From UBA3478 sp964217345 (GTDB lineage: Bacteria > Bacteroidota > Bacteroidia > Flavobacteriales > Flavobacteriaceae), in NCBI GenBank assembly GCA_964217345.1, contig CAXPJI010000006.1, forward strand, positions 1 to 64,000: 64,000 nt of DNA, written 5' to 3'. This document shows, piece after piece, positions 43,102 through 51,653 of the stretch (position 1 is its first letter; each line of letters starts with the position of its first letter). The notes beneath the pieces are model-generated. The model saw only the letters and a list, made by a program, of their open reading frames with translations. It did not search any database and was not told the origin of the DNA. The translations under genes were made by a program, and so were the position numbers.

Positions 43102-44745
43102 ATGAAGTATTCATCTATCCTTCTTTCTATTCTATGCAGCCTAAACTTAATAAGTTGTCAATCTTCTCTTAAATCTTCAGAAGTCCACTCAAAGGACACC
43201 TTTAGTTGGAAGTCTGCTAACATCTACTTTCTACTTACTGATCGATTTAATACTGCTGAATCAGATACCACTAGAGTTGGCGCAGATAAAGAGACTGCTG
43301 TTTTAAGAGGGTTTGAAGGAGGAAACATCAAGGGAATAACCCAGAAAATCAAGGAGGGTTATTTTCAAAAGTTAGGAGTTGATGCCATTTGGACCACTCC
43401 GGTGGTTAGACAAATTGATGATGCAACCGACGAGGGAACTGGCGTTACCTACGGGTATCACGGGTATTGGACAAAAGATTGGACGAGTATTGAGCCCTCT
43501 TTCGGAACCTATGATGAATTGAAAGAATTCGTTGAAACTGCACATGAAGCCGGCATTAAGGTGATAATGGACGCTGTCTTAAACCATACCGGCCCGGTAA
43601 CTGACATCGACCCAACCTTTACAGAATCTTGGGTTAGAGAAACTCCTCCATGTGATTTCAAAGATTATCAGGGTACTGCTGAATGTACTTTGGTGGCCAA
43701 TCTACCCGACATTAAGACCGAATCAACCCAAGAGGTTGAACTTCCACAAACCCTTCTAGACTTTTGGGAGTCCGAGAATCGTTTGGATCAGGAAATCGCA
43801 GAACTTGACACCTTTTTTAACAAAACAGGACTAAAGCGAACTCCTAGAAACTACATTATCAAATGGCTTACTGATTATGTTAGAGAATTAGGTATCGATG
43901 GTTTTCGTGTAGATACAACTAAACACGTTGATGAAGAATCTTGGGCAGTATTAAAACAGGAAGCTGAACGCGCTTTTGAGGAATACCATCAAAATAATAA
44001 CAGCATCCCCTCTGCCCCATTTTATATGGTTGGTGAAGTCTATTTTTATGGAATCAGCGGTGGACCAGAATATAATTTCGGAGATAAAAAGGTTAATTAT
44101 TTCAATTATGGTTTTGATGCGTTAATCAATTTCGATTTCAAGACAGATGCAGCAAATGATTACGAGTTCGTTTTTCATAAATACGACTCACTACTTAATC
44201 AAACGCACGAAAATATAAGTATACTAAGCTACATCAGCTCCCACGATGATTCACAGCCCTTCGATATCGAAAGAAATGATCCTATTAAATCGGCGAATAT
44301 GCTTCTTTTAGCACCCGGAGGAGTACAGATGTATTACGGTGATGAAATCGCACGCCCATTAGTAGTAGAAGGAGCTGTCGGAGATGCTAATCTGAGATCT
44401 TTCATGAACTGGTCGTCTATTGAGGATTCTGAAACCAAGAAAATTTTAACGCATTGGCAAAAGTTAGGACAGTTTAGAAAATCTCATCCAGCAATAGGTT
44501 TAGGATCACATAAAGAACTTCAAACCAAACCCTATTTCTTTAGCAGAACCTATGAGAGTGATGCGGTAATTGTAGGACTTGATTTAATTCAAGACCAGGA
44601 AATTGACATTCAAATACCCACTCAGTGGTCAACTATAGAAAAGTGGTATGATTCCTATTCGAATCGATCGTTCACCGCACAAAATGGTGTAGTACACCTT
44701 AAGACAAATCAATCAACAGTGCTTTTATCTCCTGAGTTTCCCTAA
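43102..44745 (+). CDS. Alpha-amylase family lipoprotein (GH13)
   Basis: The lipobox LISC (Cys19) marks a lipoprotein. The GH13 barrel shows the conserved regions: DAVLNHTG (I), the nucleophile in DGFRVDTTKH (II), the acid/base Glu in MVGEVYF (III) and SSHDDS (IV), followed by a C-terminal beta domain. The length is 547 residues. It probably cleaves alpha-1,4-glucans at the cell surface or in the periplasm. It is co-transcribed with the regulatory-domain gene, but no SusC/SusD pair is present, so it is not a typical polysaccharide-utilisation locus. Confidence 0.93.
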   Translation: MKYSSILLSILCSLNLISCQSSLKSSEVHSKDTFSWKSANIYFLLTDRFNTAESDTTRVGADKETAVLRGFEGGNIKGITQKIKEGYFQKLGVDAIWTTPVVRQIDDATDEGTGVTYGYHGYWTKDWTSIEPSFGTYDELKEFVETAHEAGIKVIMDAVLNHTGPVTDIDPTFTESWVRETPPCDFKDYQGTAECTLVANLPDIKTESTQEVELPQTLLDFWESENRLDQEIAELDTFFNKTGLKRTPRNYIIKWLTDYVRELGIDGFRVDTTKHVDEESWAVLKQEAERAFEEYHQNNNSIPSAPFYMVGEVYFYGISGGPEYNFGDKKVNYFNYGFDALINFDFKTDAANDYEFVFHKYDSLLNQTHENISILSYISSHDDSQPFDIERNDPIKSANMLLLAPGGVQMYYGDEIARPLVVEGAVGDANLRSFMNWSSIEDSETKKILTHWQKLGQFRKSHPAIGLGSHKELQTKPYFFSRTYESDAVIVGLDLIQDQEIDIQIPTQWSTIEKWYDSYSNRSFTAQNGVVHLKTNQSTVLLSPEFP

Positions 44746-44789
44746 TTGATTCTCTCGAATGTCTTAATTTCGCATTTTAGTTTATCATC

Positions 44790-46133
44790 ATGAATCTCAC
44801 TGAACTCTCAGCCATTTCACCGATTGACGGTAGATACCGATCAAAAACTGCCACCCTTGCTCCTTATTTCTCAGAATACGCACTGATCAAGTATCGCGTT
44901 CGGATAGAAATCGAATACTTCATCGAATTGTGCGAAACAGGGGTCAAACCTTTACATCCTTTAGATCAAAAAACTAAGGAGGATTTAAAAGCGATCTATC
45001 AAAATTTTAGTGAAGAAGATGCGCAATCCATTAAAGATATTGAACGCGTAACCAATCATGATGTTAAGGCGGTTGAGTATTTTATCAAAAACCAATTTGA
45101 TCGTTTGGGATTGGATAATATCAAGGAATTTGTTCACTTTGGATTAACCTCTCAAGATATCAACAACACAGCTATTCCGCTATCGTTGAAAGAAGCTCAT
45201 TTAGAAGTAGTTCTACCAATGCTTCAACAACTGGTGATCGAAATCGAAAAACTAGCAGAAAGTTTGAGCGACATCCCAATGCTTGCCAGAACTCATGGTC
45301 AGCCTGCTTCACCTACTAGATTAGGTAAGGAATTTAAGGTGTTTGCGGTACGTTTGCATGAGCAAATTTCTCAGTTTGAATCACAAAAGTTTTCAGCAAA
45401 ATTTGGAGGTGCAACCGGTAATTATAATGCACACAAAGTAGCTTATCCATCGAATAATTGGCCCGAGTTTGGAAGAGCTTTTGTGACTGAAAACCTTGGA
45501 TTACACTTTAGTTACCCAACCACCCAAATCGAACACTATGATCATTTAGCTGGACTTTTTGATCTATACAAACGCATCAATACCATCCTCATCGATATAT
45601 CTCGAGATGTTTGGAGCTATATCTCAATGGATTACTTTAAACAACGAATCAAAGAGGGTGAGGTAGGTTCGTCAGCCATGCCGCATAAAGTCAACCCTAT
45701 AGACTTCGAGAATGCTGAAGGTAATTTAGGTCTTGCGAACGCTATTTACGAGCATTTATCCGCGAAGCTTCCTATATCTAGATTACAGAGAGATCTTACG
45801 GATAGTACGGTATTAAGAAATGTTGGTGTGCCTATCGGACATTCGATTTTAGCCATGCAATCTCTTCTTAAAGGATTTGGCAAACTCCTCGTTAATAAGG
45901 AGAAGGTGGTTAATGAACTATCAGATAATTGGGCAGTAGTTGCCGAAGCAATTCAAACGATTCTTCGTCGAGAGCAATATCCCAATCCCTATGAAAGTCT
46001 TAAGGCACTTACAAGAACCCATTCAGTGATGAACGAAGAAGCAATACACGACTTTATCGAAACCTTAGAGGTTAATGATTCAGTGAAGTCTGAGCTTAAA
46101 GCGATACGACCAGAAAATTATCTTGGGTTCTAA
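44790..46133 (+). CDS. purB: Adenylosuccinate lyase
   Basis: PurB acts twice in purine synthesis, on SAICAR and on adenylosuccinate, releasing fumarate. Its N-terminus LTELSAISPIDGRYRSK is typical. The active-site blocks are FVHFGLTSQDINNTA, RTHGQPASPTRLGKE and the signature GSSAMPHKVNPIDFENAEGN. The length of 447 residues is normal. Upstream a TAATTTCG element differs from the promoter consensus by one base. It faces the DUF4252 operon. Confidence 0.97.
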   Translation: MNLTELSAISPIDGRYRSKTATLAPYFSEYALIKYRVRIEIEYFIELCETGVKPLHPLDQKTKEDLKAIYQNFSEEDAQSIKDIERVTNHDVKAVEYFIKNQFDRLGLDNIKEFVHFGLTSQDINNTAIPLSLKEAHLEVVLPMLQQLVIEIEKLAESLSDIPMLARTHGQPASPTRLGKEFKVFAVRLHEQISQFESQKFSAKFGGATGNYNAHKVAYPSNNWPEFGRAFVTENLGLHFSYPTTQIEHYDHLAGLFDLYKRINTILIDISRDVWSYISMDYFKQRIKEGEVGSSAMPHKVNPIDFENAEGNLGLANAIYEHLSAKLPISRLQRDLTDSTVLRNVGVPIGHSILAMQSLLKGFGKLLVNKEKVVNELSDNWAVVAEAIQTILRREQYPNPYESLKALTRTHSVMNEEAIHDFIETLEVNDSVKSELKAIRPENYLGF

Positions 46134-46140
46134 AAACCCA

Positions 46141-46686
46141 TCATAACTGCTCTTCTCCGAGTACATCCTTTAGAACACTATTGCTCAAGAACTGAAAATC
46201 AGATTCTTCAAGTGAGTCTGCTAGTTGCAGAAAAGCAGCAGGGTTCATTTGTTCTCCTAAAATTCTAGCTAAAACAAAGCCTTCGCCCTCCGCAAAGCCA
46301 AAGAAAACGGCCTCATCAATTTGATCCACAGCTCCACGAATAAGTATACTGGCTTGCGCCTCACCTTTCATTCGTGCTGAAACTAAAGCCTCAAATCCGT
46401 CACTTTTTAGAAAGCTATTAATTAGAGATTGCTGACTAGCAATGAACTCTTTTTTCTCTGCATTTCTATACATCAAAACACTTACTTTTCTTAGAGAGGA
46501 AAAGGTTGCCATTTGCTCGGGAGTCAAATCTTCTAGGCTTGCACCTAATAGACTAGCAGGAATTTCAATGAGTGTAAAATCGGCATTTTCCTGTGATTCA
46601 AGAAAATAACGCTGTAAGGTCATCGCTGGTTGACACGACATCATCAAAGTTACAGCTGCTAGAACAAGTAAAGTAAATCGTTTCAT
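46141..46686 (-). CDS. DUF4252 lipoprotein
   Basis: The N-terminus MKRFTLLVLAAVTLMMSCQ has a lipobox with the lipidated Cys at residue 18. The rest (181 residues) is a DUF4252 domain with a hydrophobic strand pattern (RKVSVLMYRNAEKKEF, ASILIRGAVDQIDEAVFFGFAEGEGFVLARI). It is last in the sigma-factor operon, 9 bases after a second DUF4252 gene. The function is unknown. Confidence 0.75.
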   Translation of the reverse strand: MKRFTLLVLAAVTLMMSCQPAMTLQRYFLESQENADFTLIEIPASLLGASLEDLTPEQMATFSSLRKVSVLMYRNAEKKEFIASQQSLINSFLKSDGFEALVSARMKGEAQASILIRGAVDQIDEAVFFGFAEGEGFVLARILGEQMNPAAFLQLADSLEESDFQFLSNSVLKDVLGEEQL

Positions 46687-46695
46687 GAAAAGCTA

Positions 46696-47250
46696 TTATT
46701 GACGTTGTGCTGAATTAATTTGACCTAACTCCTCTGGTAAATTCATTTTATTCGCAAGAGCCCCAATCTTTTCCATGTCAAGATCCCCTGTTAAAGAGAG
46801 TAATACAGTCTCAAAGTTGCGACCATTAATATTTACCTCTTTAATTTCAGTTACCAACATAAGAAGTTCTATGATTTTCCCTTCACTAGCTCCTTCAGCG
46901 ATATAGAAGTATACCGACGAACCTTTGTCCTTCACTACAAGAAGCTCAGAAAGTTTCTTTGAGCGAACATAATCTAGGGCTTCGTTTTTGAGATCGTCAG
47001 CAATAGCACTATTTGAGGTAGTTAGTACGCGTAATCCTTTGACATTTTTCGCGATATCGATAAAATCTTGAGCCTCTTTATCTTCAACCACTAGCTGCAT
47101 ATTCGCAAATAGTTTGAACATATTTTCTGAGATCACTACAGAGGTTACCTCGTCTTTACTTGCGTACTTATCAAAGATCGATTGAGAGTGCGCTGCAAGC
47201 GAAGTCAGCATGAATACTGTGAGAACTAGGATGTGTTTAACGTTTTTCAT
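46696..47250 (-). CDS. Exported DUF4252 protein
   Basis: A signal peptide (HILVLTVFMLTSLAAHSQ) precedes a DUF4252 domain of about 160 residues (VTSVVISENMFKLFANMQ, DIAKNVKGLRVLTTSNSAIADDLKNEAL, VYFYIAEGASEGKIIELLML). Unlike its neighbour it has no lipobox, so the pair may be one soluble and one lipidated paralogue. It is third in the ECF sigma-factor operon. The function is unknown. Confidence 0.78.
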   Translation of the reverse strand: MKNVKHILVLTVFMLTSLAAHSQSIFDKYASKDEVTSVVISENMFKLFANMQLVVEDKEAQDFIDIAKNVKGLRVLTTSNSAIADDLKNEALDYVRSKKLSELLVVKDKGSSVYFYIAEGASEGKIIELLMLVTEIKEVNINGRNFETVLLSLTGDLDMEKIGALANKMNLPEELGQINSAQRQ

Positions 47251-47258
47251 AATCTTTT

Positions 47259-47684
47259 TTATTTATTTAATAATGAGCTAACGCTCTTTTCATAATAACC
47301 GAGATAAGAAACCGAAGCGGTCCCTTTATTCATTTGTGTGGCAATTAAATCAAAAGCTTCTTTCGTTTGCTGATAAGCCAATTGCATTTGTTTCTGTTGG
47401 TAATTTTCTTGTAGACGATAAACTCCAAAACTTGTTACACAGATAATAGCAACAGATGCAGCAACCCGTCTCCAATCGAATATCGATGGTGATACTGAAG
47501 AAGAATCTAATTGCTCCTCACGAGCAGTCTCAGAGTAGGCAAAAAGCATTTTTGCCCAATTCAGTGAAGAATCCACCTTCTCACTTCTGAAGTAGGCTCT
47601 TAGTCGCTCTTCCTCTGAAAGATTTGTTTCTGCCGCTAGATAACGATCTATTAATACTTTTATTTCTTTAGATTCCATACGCAT
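47259..47684 (-). CDS. Predicted membrane protein in the sigma-factor operon, possible anti-sigma factor
   Basis: This 141-residue protein has an N-terminal cytosolic segment (VLIDRYLAAETNLSEEERLRAYFRS), one transmembrane helix (VAASVAIICVTSFGVYRL) and a short exported tail. The N-terminal part resembles the DxYL-A-TxxEE-LxxYF pattern seen in Bacteroidota anti-sigma proteins, and it overlaps the sigma-factor stop, so an anti-sigma role is likely but not proven. ATGs at 47684 and 47678 are both possible starts. Confidence 0.65.
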   Translation of the reverse strand: MRMESKEIKVLIDRYLAAETNLSEEERLRAYFRSEKVDSSLNWAKMLFAYSETAREEQLDSSSVSPSIFDWRRVAASVAIICVTSFGVYRLQENYQQKQMQLAYQQTKEAFDLIATQMNKGTASVSYLGYYEKSVSSLLNK

Positions 47685-48171
47685 CTATTTGTTCTAAACT
47701 TTCTTTTATTCTCTTTCTTGCCCTTGACAGGTTTACTCGAATGGCTGTAGGCTCCATTTGAACCACCTCAGCAATTTCCTCAAAGGTCGCACCTTCAACA
47801 TCCCTAAGTTGCCAAATGAGTTTTTGCTTTTCAGGCAGATTATTTACAATTTTCTCGACAAAGGAAAGTCGATCTTTTGCTTCAAAGGCTGCCGATTGAT
47901 CATGACTCTTATCATGAATAGAATACTCTATACTCATATTCGAAGCCTGTTTGGACTTCAAACGATCATAACAATAATTCTTCACCATGGTCATGGCATA
48001 AGCCTCTATACTCTTGACGTGAGAAAGCTTTGAAGAACTTTGCCAAACCTTAACTAACACCTCTTGAGTAGCATCTTGAGCCTCCTCATGCGAAATAAGT
48101 AACCGTTTCGCTATGCGATATAATTTCTGCTCGATCTGATGAACAGTCTCTATGTAAGCGGCCTCTTTCAC
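47668..48171 (-). CDS. ECF RNA polymerase sigma factor
   Basis: A 167-residue ECF sigma factor. Region 2 has YRIAKRLLISHEEAQDATQEVLVKVWQ and the core-binding segment SIEAYAMTMVKNYCYDRLK. Region 4 is LPEKQKLIWQLRDVEGATFEEIAEVVQMEPTAIRVNLSRARKRIK. The start is GTG at 48171. It heads a four-gene operon with a membrane protein and two DUF4252 genes, which are probably its regulator and targets. It is divergent from the S41 protease gene. Confidence 0.92.
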   Translation of the reverse strand: MKEAAYIETVHQIEQKLYRIAKRLLISHEEAQDATQEVLVKVWQSSSKLSHVKSIEAYAMTMVKNYCYDRLKSKQASNMSIEYSIHDKSHDQSAAFEAKDRLSFVEKIVNNLPEKQKLIWQLRDVEGATFEEIAEVVQMEPTAIRVNLSRARKRIKESLEQIDAYGI

Positions 48172-48212
48172 AAATGATTCTTAAGGTTCTCCAAATTAAG
48201 ACGAAATCATCC

Positions 48213-48221
48213 TAAATTTGT
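48213..48221 (+). promoter_or_regulatory. -7 element of the S41 protease gene
   Basis: TAAATTTGT matches TAnnTTTGY and ends 15 bases before the ATG at 48237. A -33 element is not clear. Confidence 0.55.
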
Positions 48222-48236
48222 TACAAAGCACGATTT

Positions 48237-49676
48237 ATGAAATTGAAGCAGATATCCTACACCCTACTGGTCGCGGCAACCTTCTTATTTAATTCCTGTT
48301 CATCAGATCCAGTCAATCCTGAGATTGATGAAGTTAGTCTTGAAGACATCGAAATTCAAAATTTCATGTGGAGATCGATGAACCTATGGTATTACTGGCA
48401 AAGTAGAGTTCCTAATTTGGCAGATTCAAAGATTGAAAACACAGCAGATTATATTGACTATTTAAACAATAATCCAGACCCAGAGAATTTCATTGAAAGT
48501 TTACTTGACCCTGAGGATCGATTTACTTTTTATTCAGACGATTATACTGAATTAACTAATACGCTATCAGGTATCTCCAAAAGTAATGGGTTAGAATTTG
48601 GATTAGTCTTGGAGGCAGAAGACAGTGACAAAGTGATTTTGTATACCAAATACACTATTAAAAACTCCGATGCGGAGAGACAAGGAATTCAACGCGGAAC
48701 CTTGTTCAATAGAGTAAACGGAACACCAATTACTACCTCTAATTATATTGAATTATTGTTTTCAACCGATGACAGTTACACTTTGGGTAAGGTGGAATAT
48801 ATAGATGGAGAGTTCGTAGACAGTGATGAGTCCGTACTGCTAACTAAAGAAGAGAATTTAGCTGAACATCCTATTTATCTAGACACTATCTTCACCGTAG
48901 AAGATAAAAAAATTGGGTACCTCATGTACAATGCTTTTATCGCTAATTATGATACAGAGGTTATGGCAGTATTTGATGAATTTCAAAGTAATGGAGTAAA
49001 CGAAGTGGTTCTTGACCTTAGATATAATTCAGGGGGATCTACCGCATCAGCTAGGAAAATTGCAAGTCGTATTTATAACGCTACAGAAGAGACCGTATTT
49101 GCCCGCCAAGACTGGAATGAAAAATGGAATGAAGCCTTTGGAAATCAATTAGAAGATTATTTCGATACCAATAAAGGACTTAACCTTGGGCGGGTTTTTA
49201 TCCTTACTGAAACCACAAGTGCTTCAGCAAGCGAACTTCTTATTAATGGCCTAGATCCACACATGCAAGTCATCCACATTGGCGACACGACTCGAGGTAA
49301 AAACGAATTTTCAATCACTCTAGTAGATGATGTCAGTGGTTATTCGAATTTCCCCTTTCTCTATCACCCTAGTAGAGAACCTTATATTAATTCAAATGTT
49401 TCATGGGCGCTTCAACCTCTAGTTGGTAGATATGAGAATTCGGTAGGTTTTTCTGATTATACCTCAGGTCTTGTACCGGATATTATCCAATCAGAGTCGG
49501 TTCTTAATATGGGACAAATTGGATCTGTTACCGAACCACTTCTAGCTAAGGCAATCGAACAAATCACCAGCGTTGTTTCGTCTTCTCGTGAATATGAGCT
49601 ATCTACCGCAAAGAGTGGTCCCAAAAAAACCATTGAATTCAAGCGACCTTACATGGATGTAACGATTAAAAATTAG
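48237..49676 (+). CDS. S41 family (C-terminal processing) peptidase, lipoprotein
   Basis: The lipobox FNSC (Cys21) gives a lipidated N-terminus. A helical segment, a PDZ-like region (KNSDAERQGIQRGTLFNRVNGTPI) and the tail-specific protease core follow. The catalytic Ser is in TETTSASASELLINGL and the Lys in RGKNEFSITL. The length is 479 residues. It is an envelope protease with unknown substrates. It is followed after 3 bases by rmuC, and may be co-transcribed with it. It is divergent from the ECF sigma operon. Confidence 0.9.
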   Translation: MKLKQISYTLLVAATFLFNSCSSDPVNPEIDEVSLEDIEIQNFMWRSMNLWYYWQSRVPNLADSKIENTADYIDYLNNNPDPENFIESLLDPEDRFTFYSDDYTELTNTLSGISKSNGLEFGLVLEAEDSDKVILYTKYTIKNSDAERQGIQRGTLFNRVNGTPITTSNYIELLFSTDDSYTLGKVEYIDGEFVDSDESVLLTKEENLAEHPIYLDTIFTVEDKKIGYLMYNAFIANYDTEVMAVFDEFQSNGVNEVVLDLRYNSGGSTASARKIASRIYNATEETVFARQDWNEKWNEAFGNQLEDYFDTNKGLNLGRVFILTETTSASASELLINGLDPHMQVIHIGDTTRGKNEFSITLVDDVSGYSNFPFLYHPSREPYINSNVSWALQPLVGRYENSVGFSDYTSGLVPDIIQSESVLNMGQIGSVTEPLLAKAIEQITSVVSSSREYELSTAKSGPKKTIEFKRPYMDVTIKN

Positions 49677-49679
49677 AAA

Positions 49680-50966
49680 ATGGCTGAGATCGCACTTACT
49701 ATACTCGCACTTATTCTAGGAGGTGCAGGCTTTTATTTCGGCAAGAGATTAAGTACTGTTGAGTCACAAACACTTCTCAATGAACGAATTAGACAATTAG
49801 CCGATCAACTCGCCACCTCAGAAACTAGTTTAAAATCGATTTCGCAAGAAAAAGAAGAGCAATTACGTCAACTCATCCATCTCGAGGCAGAGTTGACCTC
49901 CTTAAGATCAAAGGAGGATGAGCGAGTGAAAGAATTAGAAAGCTTACAGAAAAAATTTCAAACTGAATTTGAAAATCTCGCTCAGAAAATTCTCGATGAA
50001 AAATCATCGAAAATGAATGAGCAAAACAAGGAAAGTATTAAGCTCTTACTCGACCCACTTAGAGAACGTATCAGTGACTTCTCCAAAAAGGTAGAGGATT
50101 CGAATAAGCAAAATTTAACCTTTCATGAAACCTTTAAAGTTGAATTAAAGCACATGCAAGAGCAAAGCCTTCTCATGCAAAATGAAGCTGCAAATCTGGT
50201 AAAAGCATTGAAAGGTGATAATAAAATGCAAGGAAACTGGGGTGAAATGGTCCTCGAGCGAATACTTGAGAAATCAGGCCTTCGTAAGGATATTGAATAC
50301 TCAGTTCAACAGAGTTTTACAACTGCAGAAGGTAGGCGTTTGATGCCTGATGTAATTATCAATTTACCCGATGACAAAAAATTCATCGTCGATTCGAAGG
50401 TATCTCTAGTTCACTACGAGCAATTTATCAATACTGAAGATGAAACAGAGAAAGAAACTTTTGCAAAGCTCCATTTAAATTCAATTCAAAGACACATCAA
50501 AGAACTTAGTGAAAAGCGTTACGAAGACTTATATGAAGTCAATTCACCTGAATTTGTAATCTTATTTATTGCTATCGAACCCGCTTTCGGAGTTGCTCTC
50601 CAAAGAGATCCTTTACTGTATTCTAAGGCTTTCGACCAAAACATCATTCTCGTTACTCCGACTACACTTCTCGCGACATTGCGTACCATCGACGCCATGT
50701 GGAACACCGATAGACAACATAAAAATGCACTTGAAATCGCACAAAAGGCGGGGGCGCTACACGATAAGTTTGTTGGTTTTATTGAGGATATGAATAAGGT
50801 GGGGTTAAGAATGAATGATGCTAAGAAAACCTATGAAGAAGCTATGAATAAACTTCATTTAGGTCGGGGTAATGTCGTTCGTAGCATTGATAAATTAAGA
50901 GAACTCGGAGCTAAAACCAAAAAGGATCTTCCTGAGGCAAATTTAAACAGAGCTTTAGAGGAGTGA
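49680..50966 (+). CDS. rmuC: DNA recombination protein RmuC
   Basis: RmuC limits inversions at short inverted repeats in E. coli, but its activity is not well established. A short N-terminal membrane helix (IALTILALILGGAGFYFGK) and a long coiled coil up to about residue 170 are followed by the PDDEXK-like domain GNWGEMVLERILEKSGL, RLMPDVIINLPDDKKFIVDSKVSLVHYE and LVTPTTLLATLRTI. The length is 428 residues. It lies 3 bases after the S41 protease gene. The stop overlaps the convergent pgl by 12 bases. Confidence 0.92.
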   Translation: MAEIALTILALILGGAGFYFGKRLSTVESQTLLNERIRQLADQLATSETSLKSISQEKEEQLRQLIHLEAELTSLRSKEDERVKELESLQKKFQTEFENLAQKILDEKSSKMNEQNKESIKLLLDPLRERISDFSKKVEDSNKQNLTFHETFKVELKHMQEQSLLMQNEAANLVKALKGDNKMQGNWGEMVLERILEKSGLRKDIEYSVQQSFTTAEGRRLMPDVIINLPDDKKFIVDSKVSLVHYEQFINTEDETEKETFAKLHLNSIQRHIKELSEKRYEDLYEVNSPEFVILFIAIEPAFGVALQRDPLLYSKAFDQNIILVTPTTLLATLRTIDAMWNTDRQHKNALEIAQKAGALHDKFVGFIEDMNKVGLRMNDAKKTYEEAMNKLHLGRGNVVRSIDKLRELGAKTKKDLPEANLNRALEE

Positions 50967-51653
50967 TGAGGCGTCCTCATCTAAGAACCAAACCGCATTC
51001 TTCACTAAAGTTGCTGGGTAGGTAGCAGCCACAGGCTTATTGTTGGCAATTTCTTCAACAACGGTTGCCTTAGACGCACCTGAAACCAAAAACACCGTTT
51101 GAGTTGCAGCATCAATCATTTTACCGGTCATACTTATTCTGCGTTGACCTGAAGGGTGGCTAGCAGCGACGGCATAGGCACCTGCACGGTATAGGTCTAT
51201 TTCATGCGGAAAAATCGAGGCGGTGTGCCCATCTTCACCTAGACCTAACATTACTAAGTCCATAATAGGATGAGCCTTTAGAAGTTGATGATAACGATCG
51301 GCTTCAACCTCTGGATCCTCCTCCCCTTTAATTCTAAAGACGCGATCCGTTTGGTGATCGATATGATTAAGTAAGTGTTTACAAGTCATCCCGTAATTAC
51401 TCTGCGAATCATTCGGAGCTACGCAACGTTCATCTCCCCAATAAAAGTAAACCGATGACCAATCAATTTGTGTACGATAACGCTCTACTAAGAAATCAAA
51501 CAATCCGACGGGAGTGCTTCCTCCAGATAAAGACCAATGAAAACCCTCTTTATAACCTAAGGGAGTGCTTAACTTTTCTGTGATTAGCTGAGCTAAGTAA
51601 TGCGCAAATGCTTCAGTTAAAGCTGATTTATTCGAATAGATTCTTTTATCCAT
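50955..51653 (-). CDS. pgl: 6-phosphogluconolactonase
   Basis: Pgl hydrolyses 6-phosphogluconolactone in the oxidative pentose-phosphate pathway. The SugarP_isomerase domain has the LSGGSTPVGLFDFL and WGDERCVAPNDSQSNYGM motifs and LVMLGLGEDGHTASIFP. The length is 232 residues from ATG at 51653; an earlier codon at 51671 is less likely because it lies inside zwf. The start overlaps the zwf stop (ATGA), so translation is coupled to the enzyme before it in the pathway. Confidence 0.95.
   Translation of the reverse strand: MDKRIYSNKSALTEAFAHYLAQLITEKLSTPLGYKEGFHWSLSGGSTPVGLFDFLVERYRTQIDWSSVYFYWGDERCVAPNDSQSNYGMTCKHLLNHIDHQTDRVFRIKGEEDPEVEADRYHQLLKAHPIMDLVMLGLGEDGHTASIFPHEIDLYRAGAYAVAASHPSGQRRISMTGKMIDAATQTVFLVSGASKATVVEEIANNKPVAATYPATLVKNAVWFLDEDASSLL

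Noticed and set aside
42332..44745. Polysaccharide utilisation locus
   Set aside because: Only one GH13 enzyme and no SusC/SusD or further carbohydrate enzymes are present.
46126..46142. Possible hairpin TGGGTT/AACCCA between purB and the DUF4252 operon
   Set aside because: The 6-bp stem is not followed by a T-run in either direction.
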